In this document: positions 1 to 7,004 of the stretch, piece by piece
Layout of the letters: the number at the start of each line of letters is the position of its first letter
Position numbering within the stretch: position 1 is the stretch's first letter
Source: Gluconobacter sp. Gdi
GTDB lineage: Bacteria > Pseudomonadota > Alphaproteobacteria > Acetobacterales > Acetobacteraceae
Direction of reading: 5' to 3'
Assembly: GCF_014132155.1 (NCBI RefSeq)
Contig: NZ_BLJQ01000005.1
Span: 124,001-188,000 of the forward strand
DNA length: 64,000 nucleotides
Made by a program: the position numbers and the translations under genes
The notes under the pieces: generated by a model
Database searches by the model: none
What the model saw: the letters and a program-made list of their open reading frames with translations, nothing else
Told to the model about the DNA's origin: nothing

Positions 1-114
1 ACGTATTACAACCCAGAAGTCTGCCTGATTTACGTGGCCTTCATGACGATACTGAGCCTCTTCTTCATGCGGAAATACCAGAACGGGCAGAAGCAGGTAG
101 CATCAGAAATCTGA
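1..114 (+). CDS. C-terminal end of a membrane transporter (partial)
   Basis: The window opens inside a reading frame whose last 37 codons are visible. They encode one hydrophobic segment (residues CLIYVAFMTILSLFF) followed by a short basic, glutamine-rich tail, RKYQNGQKQ. This is how the last transmembrane helix and cytoplasmic tail of a major facilitator superfamily transporter usually look, in particular the metabolite:proton symporter group. The frame has no internal stop before the TGA at 112-114. Too little is present to name a substrate. The porin that follows in the same direction could serve the same solute, but that is inference. Confidence 0.45.
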   Translation, partial: TYYNPEVCLIYVAFMTILSLFFMRKYQNGQKQVASEI

Positions 115-163
115 TCCGTTTTTCCTCACGACCCTTCCGAAACCTTCAGGAACGGAATTTCGC

Positions 164-1609
164 GTGTCAAAAAAACACGTCATGGCAGTCTTTTGTCTGC
201 TGGCCGGAACCGCCCTGCCGTCTTTCGCCTATGCGCAGGCGGCAGCCTCTTCAAACACGACTATCACGCCAAACGGCACGCCCAACCCCAATCACCCGAC
301 ACCACCGCCAACAGCATCCCATACGAACGATGCCGGAGATCCTGATCTTCCGGCGTTGAAAGCCGGAAATCTTTTCTCCCCCAAAGCCGGACGTCCCCTT
401 ACCTATTGGGATGGCTTGGTCGGACATCTCACGGTCGAAGCTGGTATCAGCGGGAACCCGTGGACGAGATCCGGACGGAATTTCGGGCAGTTTTATCTTG
501 ATCGCGCGAATACCGTGACCCTTAACCAGATCATGGGCTCTCTGTCGCATCCCGTCACCTCCATCGGAAGCGGTTACGGGATCGGGTTTGTCGTAGAGAT
601 GATGTACGGATCTGACTCACGTTTCGACCCGACGATCGGAATGGGCGACGGTACGATTAGCGGCTTGTACCAGTGGGCACCGACACAGGCCCATATCGAC
701 ATCCATACGCCATGGATTTTCCATCACGGCATCGACTTCCAGGCCGGTCAAATGTACGGCCTGATGGGCGCTGAGGGCACACCAGCCCTCGCCCGTCCGT
801 TCTATTCTTTCAATTATGCTGCCGACTATATCGTTCCCTTCGAGACGGTCGGCGTCGTGGCCACGATGCATTTGAGCCATCACATGGACTGGATCCTTGG
901 CATCGATGCAGGCAATTCCACAACCTTCGGAGGCGCTGGAAACAATAGCCGCCCCAAAGGCTACTTTGGCTTTGCCTGGAATAACCTGATGGGCGGCAAG
1001 CTGAATGTCCATGCCATTGGCCATTTCGGTCCGCAGGCAAATAATGGCCGCACGATCGTCTCACCCGCCGGGTGGAATAGTGCAGGCATCGGGCGATCCG
1101 CCAACGATCTCATGCAGTATAACGCGGACCTTCTCGCCACTTATCATGTTACAGATGCCTTGTCCGTCATGGCAGAAGCCCTCTATCTGCACGACGATGC
1201 GTCGCGCGACGATGCGTATGGCGTTTCTTCATATCTGTCGTGGGACATCCAGCCATCCCTCACACTCAACGTCCGAGGTGAGATCTTCCGAGACAACACT
1301 GGCGGCATCATCAACCAGTATTCCAGCGACATGTCCTACACAAACTCACTGAGAAACCGCCCGTTCGAGTATTATAACGCCCTGCCGACCACATACGGAG
1401 ACCTGACAGTTGGGGTGGCGTACCGGCCCACCTTCATCAACCGACATCTGGGTCCAGCCAGCCTGACTGTCCGACCTGAAATCCGTCTGGACAAATCCCT
1501 GAATGGAACGCACCCTTTCAATCAATCCGGCACAGTCTCTTCCAGAACGGTGAATAACGGGACGAACAACATGCTGTGGTTCAATCTGGATGCTGTCCTG
1601 AGTTTCTGA
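164..1609 (+). CDS. Outer-membrane beta-barrel porin (OmpL-like/bbp2 or OprB type)
   Basis: A 481-residue outer-membrane protein. The N-terminus has a typical signal peptide (basic start, hydrophobic AVFCLLAGTALPSF, then AYAQA as cleavage site), followed by a Thr/Asn/Pro-rich linker to about residue 60. The rest is rich in alternating aromatic and polar residues, with Gly/Asn turns and a final phenylalanine, as in beta-barrels. The pattern of a single barrel with a 'PFYSFNYAADYIVPFETVGV' stretch fits the OmpL-like bbp2 (DUF1597) porins; a carbohydrate-selective OprB porin is the main alternative. The GTG at 164 is preferred over the ATG at 182 because AGGAAC lies about 11 bases upstream of it. 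It follows a probable transporter tail and may work with it. The substrate is unknown. Confidence 0.75.
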   Translation: MSKKHVMAVFCLLAGTALPSFAYAQAAASSNTTITPNGTPNPNHPTPPPTASHTNDAGDPDLPALKAGNLFSPKAGRPLTYWDGLVGHLTVEAGISGNPWTRSGRNFGQFYLDRANTVTLNQIMGSLSHPVTSIGSGYGIGFVVEMMYGSDSRFDPTIGMGDGTISGLYQWAPTQAHIDIHTPWIFHHGIDFQAGQMYGLMGAEGTPALARPFYSFNYAADYIVPFETVGVVATMHLSHHMDWILGIDAGNSTTFGGAGNNSRPKGYFGFAWNNLMGGKLNVHAIGHFGPQANNGRTIVSPAGWNSAGIGRSANDLMQYNADLLATYHVTDALSVMAEALYLHDDASRDDAYGVSSYLSWDIQPSLTLNVRGEIFRDNTGGIINQYSSDMSYTNSLRNRPFEYYNALPTTYGDLTVGVAYRPTFINRHLGPASLTVRPEIRLDKSLNGTHPFNQSGTVSSRTVNNGTNNMLWFNLDAVLSF

Positions 1610-1665
1610 TCTGCCACACCTTCCCTTTCAAAACAGAGGGAGATGCAAAACTCCTTGACAGGTTA

Positions 1666-1696
1666 TGCGCGTTTATGACGGTTTGCGCGTGTTTTA
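1666..1696 (+). promoter_or_regulatory. Possible operator: direct repeat before the DeoR gene
   Basis: TGCGCGT occurs twice in the leader of the DeoR gene, at 1666 and 1684, 18 bases apart, each followed by a T/A-rich run. A TTGACA hexamer lies just upstream (1654-1659). DeoR-family proteins often bind tandem or inverted sites in their own leader, so autoregulation is possible. No footprint-type evidence is available from sequence alone. Confidence 0.25.
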
Positions 1697-1717
1697 ACCC
1701 GTTTCGGAGAAAGTCCC

Positions 1718-2482
1718 ATTCTCAAGGACGAACGTCTCAGCCACATTCGGGCCCGTCTGCGAAGCCACGGCCGTGTTGTCGCGGCTGATCTGGCCACGGA
1801 ATGGACCGTCCCGGTCGATATGATCCGGCGCGATTTGCGTGAGCTCTCTGAAGCAGGAGAATGTCATCGCGTTTATGGCGGTGCACTGCGGCTACAGCCC
1901 AATGCGTCTCATATCCGGGCGAGAATGGGCGAAAAGGTTCCACTGAAGAACGCCCTCGCACGTCAGGCCGCAACGCTTTTCAAGCCGCGGCAGGTTGTCT
2001 TCATCGACACGGGCTCAACCAATATTGCGCTGGCTGGATCGCTTCCCCGCGATACGCCTTTGACTGTGGTTACATCCAGTCCCGCCGTTGCTGTTGCTTT
2101 GAGCGACGCAGACCAGATTGAAACCATTATGATTGGCGGGCGTCTGGAAGGAACAACGGGTGGCGTGACAGGGTCAGTCGCCGTCCAGTCCCTTCAGCAT
2201 TACCGTTTTGATCTCTGCTCTTTGGGCGTCTGGGCCATTTCCGCCGAAGGACCAAGTGTCTGGGATCATGAAGAAGCCGCCTTCAAACGTGAGGTTCTGA
2301 GCCGGAGCGAAAGCGTGGTGATCATGGCCGAAGCAAGCAAGATCGGGTCCGGGGGGCGCTTCCCCGTTGCCCCTCTTGAAACTGTCCAGACCCTGATCGT
2401 TACCGATGATGCCCCAACAGACGAACTCACCCGCATGACTGCCTCTGGCGTCACTATTATCAAGGTTCCAGTCCATGACTGA
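1718..2482 (+). CDS. DeoR/GlpR-family transcriptional regulator, apparent ATT start
   Basis: A sugar-metabolism type repressor. The N-terminal winged helix (LKDERLSHIRARLRSHGRVV, then LATEWTVPVDMIRRDLRELSEAG and VYGGA) is followed by a DeoRC sensor domain with the phosphosugar-site motifs DTGSTN, SSP and GG..GTTGG and the AFKREV segment. The only ATG (1820) would cut the helix-turn-helix in half and give 220 residues. Reading the same frame upstream gives a full family-length protein (254 residues) starting at ATT 1718, with GGAGA at 1706-1710 seven bases before it. No ATG, GTG or TTG exists in this frame after the stop at 1676-1678. The end overlaps the MFS gene by 8 bases, so the two are likely co-transcribed and the exporter is a likely target. 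Confidence 0.8.
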   Translation: MLKDERLSHIRARLRSHGRVVAADLATEWTVPVDMIRRDLRELSEAGECHRVYGGALRLQPNASHIRARMGEKVPLKNALARQAATLFKPRQVVFIDTGSTNIALAGSLPRDTPLTVVTSSPAVAVALSDADQIETIMIGGRLEGTTGGVTGSVAVQSLQHYRFDLCSLGVWAISAEGPSVWDHEEAAFKREVLSRSESVVIMAEASKIGSGGRFPVAPLETVQTLIVTDDAPTDELTRMTASGVTIIKVPVHD

Positions 2483-3692
2483 TCCCACTACCGAGACATC
2501 ACGTCCCGCCCAACGGGATCTTATCCTCATCCTCGGGCTGCTGACCTGTCTCGGTCCGCTTAACATCGACATGTACCTGCCGGGTTTCCCCAGTATCGGG
2601 CATGATTTTCACGCTGGAGAGACCGCAGTTCAGTTCAGCCTGACCAGCACCCTGATCGGGCTGGCTCTGGGACAACTCATGGTAGGACCGTTCAGCGACT
2701 CACGCGGCCGGAAAGGGCCGTTGCTGGCAGCGATGGCGCTTTTTGCGCTTTCATCCCTGTTCTGCGCCATTTCATCCAGCATCACAGCGTTCATCGTTGC
2801 CCGCTTTCTTCAGGGCCTCACAGCATCAGCCGGACTGGTTCTGTCCCGGGCGGTGGTGCGAGACGTGTTTAATGGACCGGAACTTGCCCGCTTCTTTTCC
2901 CGACTCATGATCATCAATGCTGTCGCCCCTATGGTGGCACCAATGATGGGTGGAGCCATTCTGGCCCTGCCATCAGCAACATGGCGCACCATGTTCTGGT
3001 TCCTGACAGGCTTTGGCGTCGTGGCGCTAGGTCTGGTTGGCGGCCGTCTGAATGAAACGCTTGAATTACACCGCCGCCTCCCCAATTCAGCACGCTCGAC
3101 GCTAGAGACATTCCATAGTCTGCTGACGGACCGGGAATTCATTGGGCATGCGTTGACTGTGGGACTGATCCATGGCGGCAGCTTTGCCTATGTGGCCGGC
3201 ACGCCCTTCGTCTATCAGGACATCTACGGCGTCTCGCCCCAGACATTCAGTCTTCTGTTTGGAATCAATGGTCTGGCACTCGTCGGGGGGAGCTGGCTGA
3301 TTGGCCGTGCAGGCAGCATGGCGCGCACCAATACACTGCTTCGAGCATCCGTGATCTGCATCACAACCGCGGCCGCACTGATCACGCTTATCGCGACACT
3401 GAAAGGACCGCTCTTCCTGTTGGTAGCAGCCATCTTCCTTTACATGACGTGCATCGGCATGATTCTGACGGCTACATTTGTTCTCGCCATTGCCAAGCAG
3501 GGCCACCGTGCAGGAAGTGCGAGTGCCATCCTCGGCTCTCTCAACCTCCTGGTTGGCGGCGTTGCTGCTCCTCTCGTCGGACTGAGCAAAACCAGTGCCT
3601 TACCGATGGGACTGGTTCTGTTCTTTACCTCTCTCGCAGGCTTGCTGACCTGCTTTCGCATGACCTCAAACCATCAGGACGAAACGCCCTGA
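2475..3692 (+). CDS. Bcr/CflA-type MFS efflux transporter
   Basis: A 405-residue inner-membrane protein with about 12 hydrophobic helices. The first helix region LGLLTCLGPLNIDMYLPGFP and the loop 2-3 signature GPFSDSRGRKGPLL are characteristic of the Bcr/CflA drug-resistance branch of the major facilitator superfamily, which exports small molecules in exchange for protons. RFLQG in helix 4 is also typical. The gene starts inside the end of the DeoR-family regulator gene, so it probably forms a two-gene operon with it. The substrate cannot be told from sequence: antibiotics, cysteine-pathway metabolites and sugars are all known for relatives. Confidence 0.85.
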   Translation: MTDPTTETSRPAQRDLILILGLLTCLGPLNIDMYLPGFPSIGHDFHAGETAVQFSLTSTLIGLALGQLMVGPFSDSRGRKGPLLAAMALFALSSLFCAISSSITAFIVARFLQGLTASAGLVLSRAVVRDVFNGPELARFFSRLMIINAVAPMVAPMMGGAILALPSATWRTMFWFLTGFGVVALGLVGGRLNETLELHRRLPNSARSTLETFHSLLTDREFIGHALTVGLIHGGSFAYVAGTPFVYQDIYGVSPQTFSLLFGINGLALVGGSWLIGRAGSMARTNTLLRASVICITTAAALITLIATLKGPLFLLVAAIFLYMTCIGMILTATFVLAIAKQGHRAGSASAILGSLNLLVGGVAAPLVGLSKTSALPMGLVLFFTSLAGLLTCFRMTSNHQDETP

Positions 3693-3707
3693 TGGCCGAC
3701 ATATCCG

Positions 3708-3730
3708 CTCAGGCCTTTTGAAGGCCTGAG
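3708..3730. terminator. Strong hairpin between convergent MFS and phoD genes
   Basis: CTCAGGCCTT (3708-3717) and AAGGCCTGAG (3721-3730) form a perfect 10-bp stem with a 3-base loop. It overlaps the last codons and stop of the phoD gene and lies 16 bases after the MFS stop. There is no clear T-run on either side, so it may act as a transcript-end stabiliser or weak two-way terminator and not as a classical intrinsic terminator. Confidence 0.5.
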
Positions 3731-5304
3731 TTGCCATGCTCAACTGCAAAACTGGCGTAGGTTGAGAGCTGTCCATCGTGATTGCTCACCTGATCCAAAG
3801 TTTTAAGATCTGCTCGCCAGACATCCCGGCCAACATCGCACAACACATAGCCACGCTTGTCTGTCGTCGCCTTAAGATGTGGGTTTTCACGCCGAACCGA
3901 CTGGCTATGGGCGTCATTATCTCCAACGCCATCACCGCCTGACGAAATGGACGTCGCCAGAAATTCCACCGACACTGGCTTCTGCTTGGCGGGATCAATC
4001 ACAAGATTGCCCGCATAATGCCGATGTGCGTCGCCCGTCACGTTGACCACGTTTCCGGGGCAGTGCTCTCCGATGAACTGAAGCAGTCTGTTACGGCTAT
4101 GCATATAACCGGACCACTGATCCATGCTGTAAAGCAGTTCCGAATGGGCTGACTTGCGGTGAGCAAGATCCATAACCATCACCTGGTGCGCCAGCAGGTT
4201 CCACCGCGTGTCAGATTGTCCCAGCCCGTTGAAAAGCCAGGCCTCCTGCTGTTGTCCCATCATTGTGCGTTCGGGTGACCAGACATCCGGTCCCTGCGGA
4301 ACGTCTTTATCACCATAAGCCTGATCGCTCCGGTACTGACGGGTATCCAGCACGAACGTATTCATCAGATCACCAAAGCAGAAGCTTCGGTACATCTGCA
4401 TGTGACTGCCATCTGGAAGAGAGCTGATACGAAGAGGCATATGTTCGTAATAGGCCTGCATGGCGGATGCCCGACGCAGACGGAAAATATCCGCCGGAGT
4501 TCCGTCCTGATCGGTATCCCCTGCCCAGTTATTATCAACTTCATGATCATCAAAGCTTACCAGCCATGGCGCAGCGGCATGAGCAGCCTGTAGATCCGGG
4601 TCAATTTTGTACTGCGCGTAACGGCGGCGATATTCGTCGAGGGAATAGATTTCCGGCCCGATGTGCCGACGGATTGCCGTAAATGGCTTTCCATAAACCG
4701 TGTGTACGCCTGCCCCAATATCGGGGCCTTCGTAAATATAGTCACCGTAATGGAAAACAAAATCGACGTTCTCATTCGCGATAGCTCGCCAGCCACTGTA
4801 ATATCCAAATTCGTAGTGCTGACACCCTGCCGCGGCGAACCTTACACGCTGCACGCTTGCACCGGGCAACGGCAAAGTACGGGCACGACCTATCGGGCTC
4901 TCATGTCCGGCAATATGGAAACGATACCAGTAAGGCCGATCGGGTTGGAGCCCATAAACTTCAACATGAACGGAATGAGCGAGTTCTGGGTGAGCAATGG
5001 TCTGCCCCGACCGCAGGCGCGTTGAGAAACGCTCATCCTCGCTGATTTCCCAGTCCACCAGAACGGGCTTCAGGCGCTTCATTCCTCCCGCCTCTTCCAG
5101 CGGGTGTGGCGCAAGGCGTGTCCATATTACGAAACCGTCTGGTGCCGGATCTCCAGACGCGACACCCAACTGAAAGGGCGATGCATCAAACTCAGGAGTC
5201 TTGTCCAGATTATTCGGGGCGGCAGCAGACAACTGCTTCAGGCGATAGGAAAACAGGAGCCCGGCTCCCAGACCTGTCAGTACCCGTCGGCGGTTTAAAA
5301 GCAT
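3709..5304 (-). CDS. phoD: Alkaline phosphatase D family protein (PhoD-like), Tat-exported
   Basis: A 531-residue secreted metallophosphoesterase that releases phosphate from phosphomonoesters or diesters in the periplasm. The N-terminus has a twin-arginine signal (NRRRVL at residues 4-9, then GLGAGLLFSY, ending ..LSAAAP). After it come the PhoD N-terminal beta domain (GVASGDP..FVIWTRLAP) and the metal-binding core motifs: AAGCQHYEFGYY, FHYGDYIYEG, SFDDHEVDNNW, and VTGDAHRHYAGN. The ATG at 5304 is chosen because it places the Tat motif correctly; a TTG at 5349 would add 15 residues in front. The gene stands alone, convergent with the MFS gene, and its final codons form a 10-bp hairpin. No Pho box was identified with confidence. 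Confidence 0.88.
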   Translation of the reverse strand: MLLNRRRVLTGLGAGLLFSYRLKQLSAAAPNNLDKTPEFDASPFQLGVASGDPAPDGFVIWTRLAPHPLEEAGGMKRLKPVLVDWEISEDERFSTRLRSGQTIAHPELAHSVHVEVYGLQPDRPYWYRFHIAGHESPIGRARTLPLPGASVQRVRFAAAGCQHYEFGYYSGWRAIANENVDFVFHYGDYIYEGPDIGAGVHTVYGKPFTAIRRHIGPEIYSLDEYRRRYAQYKIDPDLQAAHAAAPWLVSFDDHEVDNNWAGDTDQDGTPADIFRLRRASAMQAYYEHMPLRISSLPDGSHMQMYRSFCFGDLMNTFVLDTRQYRSDQAYGDKDVPQGPDVWSPERTMMGQQQEAWLFNGLGQSDTRWNLLAHQVMVMDLAHRKSAHSELLYSMDQWSGYMHSRNRLLQFIGEHCPGNVVNVTGDAHRHYAGNLVIDPAKQKPVSVEFLATSISSGGDGVGDNDAHSQSVRRENPHLKATTDKRGYVLCDVGRDVWRADLKTLDQVSNHDGQLSTYASFAVEHGNSGLQKA

Positions 5305-5465
5305 GATGGAAAATCTTTCGCTGAAATCGAGCGGTCGCACTCTTTCCAAGACAGCGAATGAGAGCGTTTGCCCATGCCCTTCAGCCTCTTTTCATGAAAC
5401 TGTCACAGACCCACCCCGCCAAAATCCGTAATGGAGCGCTTCAGGCAGTCCATCTTTAAAACAGG

Positions 5466-5966
5466 ATGATAGAAGCTTTGGCGGAAAACTGGTTTCCCTG
5501 TCAGCAGGAATGGCTGCACCTTTGCCGCCGCATCAAAAGCATGACACATCGCGATGATGCTGAAGATCATCTGCAGACGGCGCTGGCGAATTATTATGAA
5601 CGCGCCAAAGACGACGTGACGCATCCGGAGGCATACATCACCAGAAGTGCGCTCAACCTGCATCTCAATGATTTGAAAAAAGCCTCATCGCGCCTGCAAT
5701 CTTTCAGCGATGATCGGGATATTACATTAGAAATAGAAGATCCTGGGCCATCCCAGGAAGACGTTTATGCGTCAGGCCAAAGAATGGATCGCTTCCACGA
5801 GGGTTGCAGACAGCTTCCCGAAAAGACAAGGCAGGCCTTTCTTCTCAATCGTGTTGAAAAAATGAAGTATCGGGAGATTGCTTTAACGCTGGGAATGAGC
5901 GAAAGCAGCGTGGAAAAGCATATTGCAAAAGCCCTTGTCTTCCTTGCTTCCTGGATGGACCATTAA
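5466..5966 (+). CDS. FecI-type ECF sigma factor
   Basis: A 166-residue extracytoplasmic-function sigma factor. Region 2 covers about residues 20-85 (DDAEDHLQTALANYYERAKD...AYITRSALNLHLND). Region 4 spans about 100-160 with the helix-turn-helix KYREIALTLGMSESSVEKHI. The length and the next two genes (FecR-like anti-sigma, then a TonB-dependent receptor carrying an STN domain) show a cell-surface signalling set. The receptor senses an outer-membrane ligand, the FecR-like protein relays it, and this sigma factor turns on the receptor gene. The TAA stop and the ATG of the next gene share one base. No Fur-box-like site was recognised in the 115 bases upstream. Confidence 0.88.
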   Translation: MIEALAENWFPCQQEWLHLCRRIKSMTHRDDAEDHLQTALANYYERAKDDVTHPEAYITRSALNLHLNDLKKASSRLQSFSDDRDITLEIEDPGPSQEDVYASGQRMDRFHEGCRQLPEKTRQAFLLNRVEKMKYREIALTLGMSESSVEKHIAKALVFLASWMDH

Positions 5967-6904
5967 TGCCTTCCGAAAAGCAGTTCGCAGTTCGGGAACA
6001 GGCCGCTCTCTGGATTGCGCGCCTGCACGCTGACGATTGTAACGACACGGATCGTGCCCGCTTTTTACAGTGGATGCGTGAGGACACCTGTAACGCCAAT
6101 ACTTTTGAACTCCTGACGGATTACTGGGAGCTTGGCGGCGGCGTTCCAACACAAAGCATTCCTGCAACACCCGCAAAACGCTCAGATACGCATGGTTTTT
6201 CGTTAGGGCGTAGAAGTGCACTGGCCCTTGCCTCAGCTGCGCTCATCGCACTTGTGCCGATGAACAAGACTGCGCGGGCATCCCGTGTTCTGCAGGCATC
6301 GACTGGGCATACTCTTCGCATTGCATTGCCTGATTACGGCACATGCCTCCTGGATTCAGGAAGCCGGATGACGCTGTCTGAAGATGGGCAACGCGCGAGA
6401 CTGGAGCATGGACAAGTGCTGCTTTCACCTGAAAGCCCATCAGATTTCTACCTCTCAGTTCGAAACGTCACAGTTCGGCTCTCACGACAGACCTCAGCTA
6501 ATGTCCGCATGGAACAGAACTGCACAGACATCACGGCGCTTCGGGGCAGGATATTGCTCCGAAGCGGAACAACTGCCGCGCGTGATATCTGGATCCGGAC
6601 GGGGCAGCGCTTTCGCATTGCCCAGAATGGTGCGGTAAGCATCGATTATCCCAATATCGAAGCGCTTCTTTCCTGGCAGACCGGACGTCTGATTTTCCGC
6701 AATACGCCTCTGCAGGAGGCTGTTTCAGAAATCCGACGGTATAGCCAACGTCAGATCATCCTGGCGTCGCCAACTGTTTCAAATATGCGGTTAAGCGGGG
6801 TTTATTTTGTGTCGCAGGGCGAGATGTTTTTGCGGATGCTTCCGCGCCTTCTTCCCTTGACGCTCCAGGAACAAGGAAACGTTTTCATCTTTCGTGCTTT
6901 ATGA
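5966..6904 (+). CDS. FecR-type anti-sigma/transmembrane signal relay protein
   Basis: A 312-residue single-pass inner-membrane protein. The cytoplasmic N-terminal part (about 1-80) has the DUF4880-type WIARLHADD...ARFLQWMRED segment that binds the ECF sigma factor. One hydrophobic helix follows at about 88-103 (ALALASAALIALVP). The periplasmic part contains a FecR domain (ALPDYGTCLLDSGSRM, RARLEHGQVLL) and a C-terminal region (TGRLIFRNTPLQEAVSEIRR) that normally meets the receptor's signalling domain. It is translationally coupled to the sigma gene and 100 bases before the receptor. A small 7-bp inverted repeat (6904-6922) lies directly after it. Confidence 0.87.
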   Translation: MPSEKQFAVREQAALWIARLHADDCNDTDRARFLQWMREDTCNANTFELLTDYWELGGGVPTQSIPATPAKRSDTHGFSLGRRSALALASAALIALVPMNKTARASRVLQASTGHTLRIALPDYGTCLLDSGSRMTLSEDGQRARLEHGQVLLSPESPSDFYLSVRNVTVRLSRQTSANVRMEQNCTDITALRGRILLRSGTTAARDIWIRTGQRFRIAQNGAVSIDYPNIEALLSWQTGRLIFRNTPLQEAVSEIRRYSQRQIILASPTVSNMRLSGVYFVSQGEMFLRMLPRLLPLTLQEQGNVFIFRAL

Positions 6905-7004
6905 CGGTTTCATGAAAACCGTTGAACAATGCTGAGGTTTTTCAGTTTTCGTTTGTCTTCCTGTTGAGACCGCCTTCTGCGATCACCAACAGGATAGAGA
7001 ATAC

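Noticed and set aside
6904-6922. Inverted repeat ACGGTTT/AAACCGT after the FecR-like gene as a terminator
   Set aside because: Only a 7-bp A/T-containing stem without a T-run; too weak to call.
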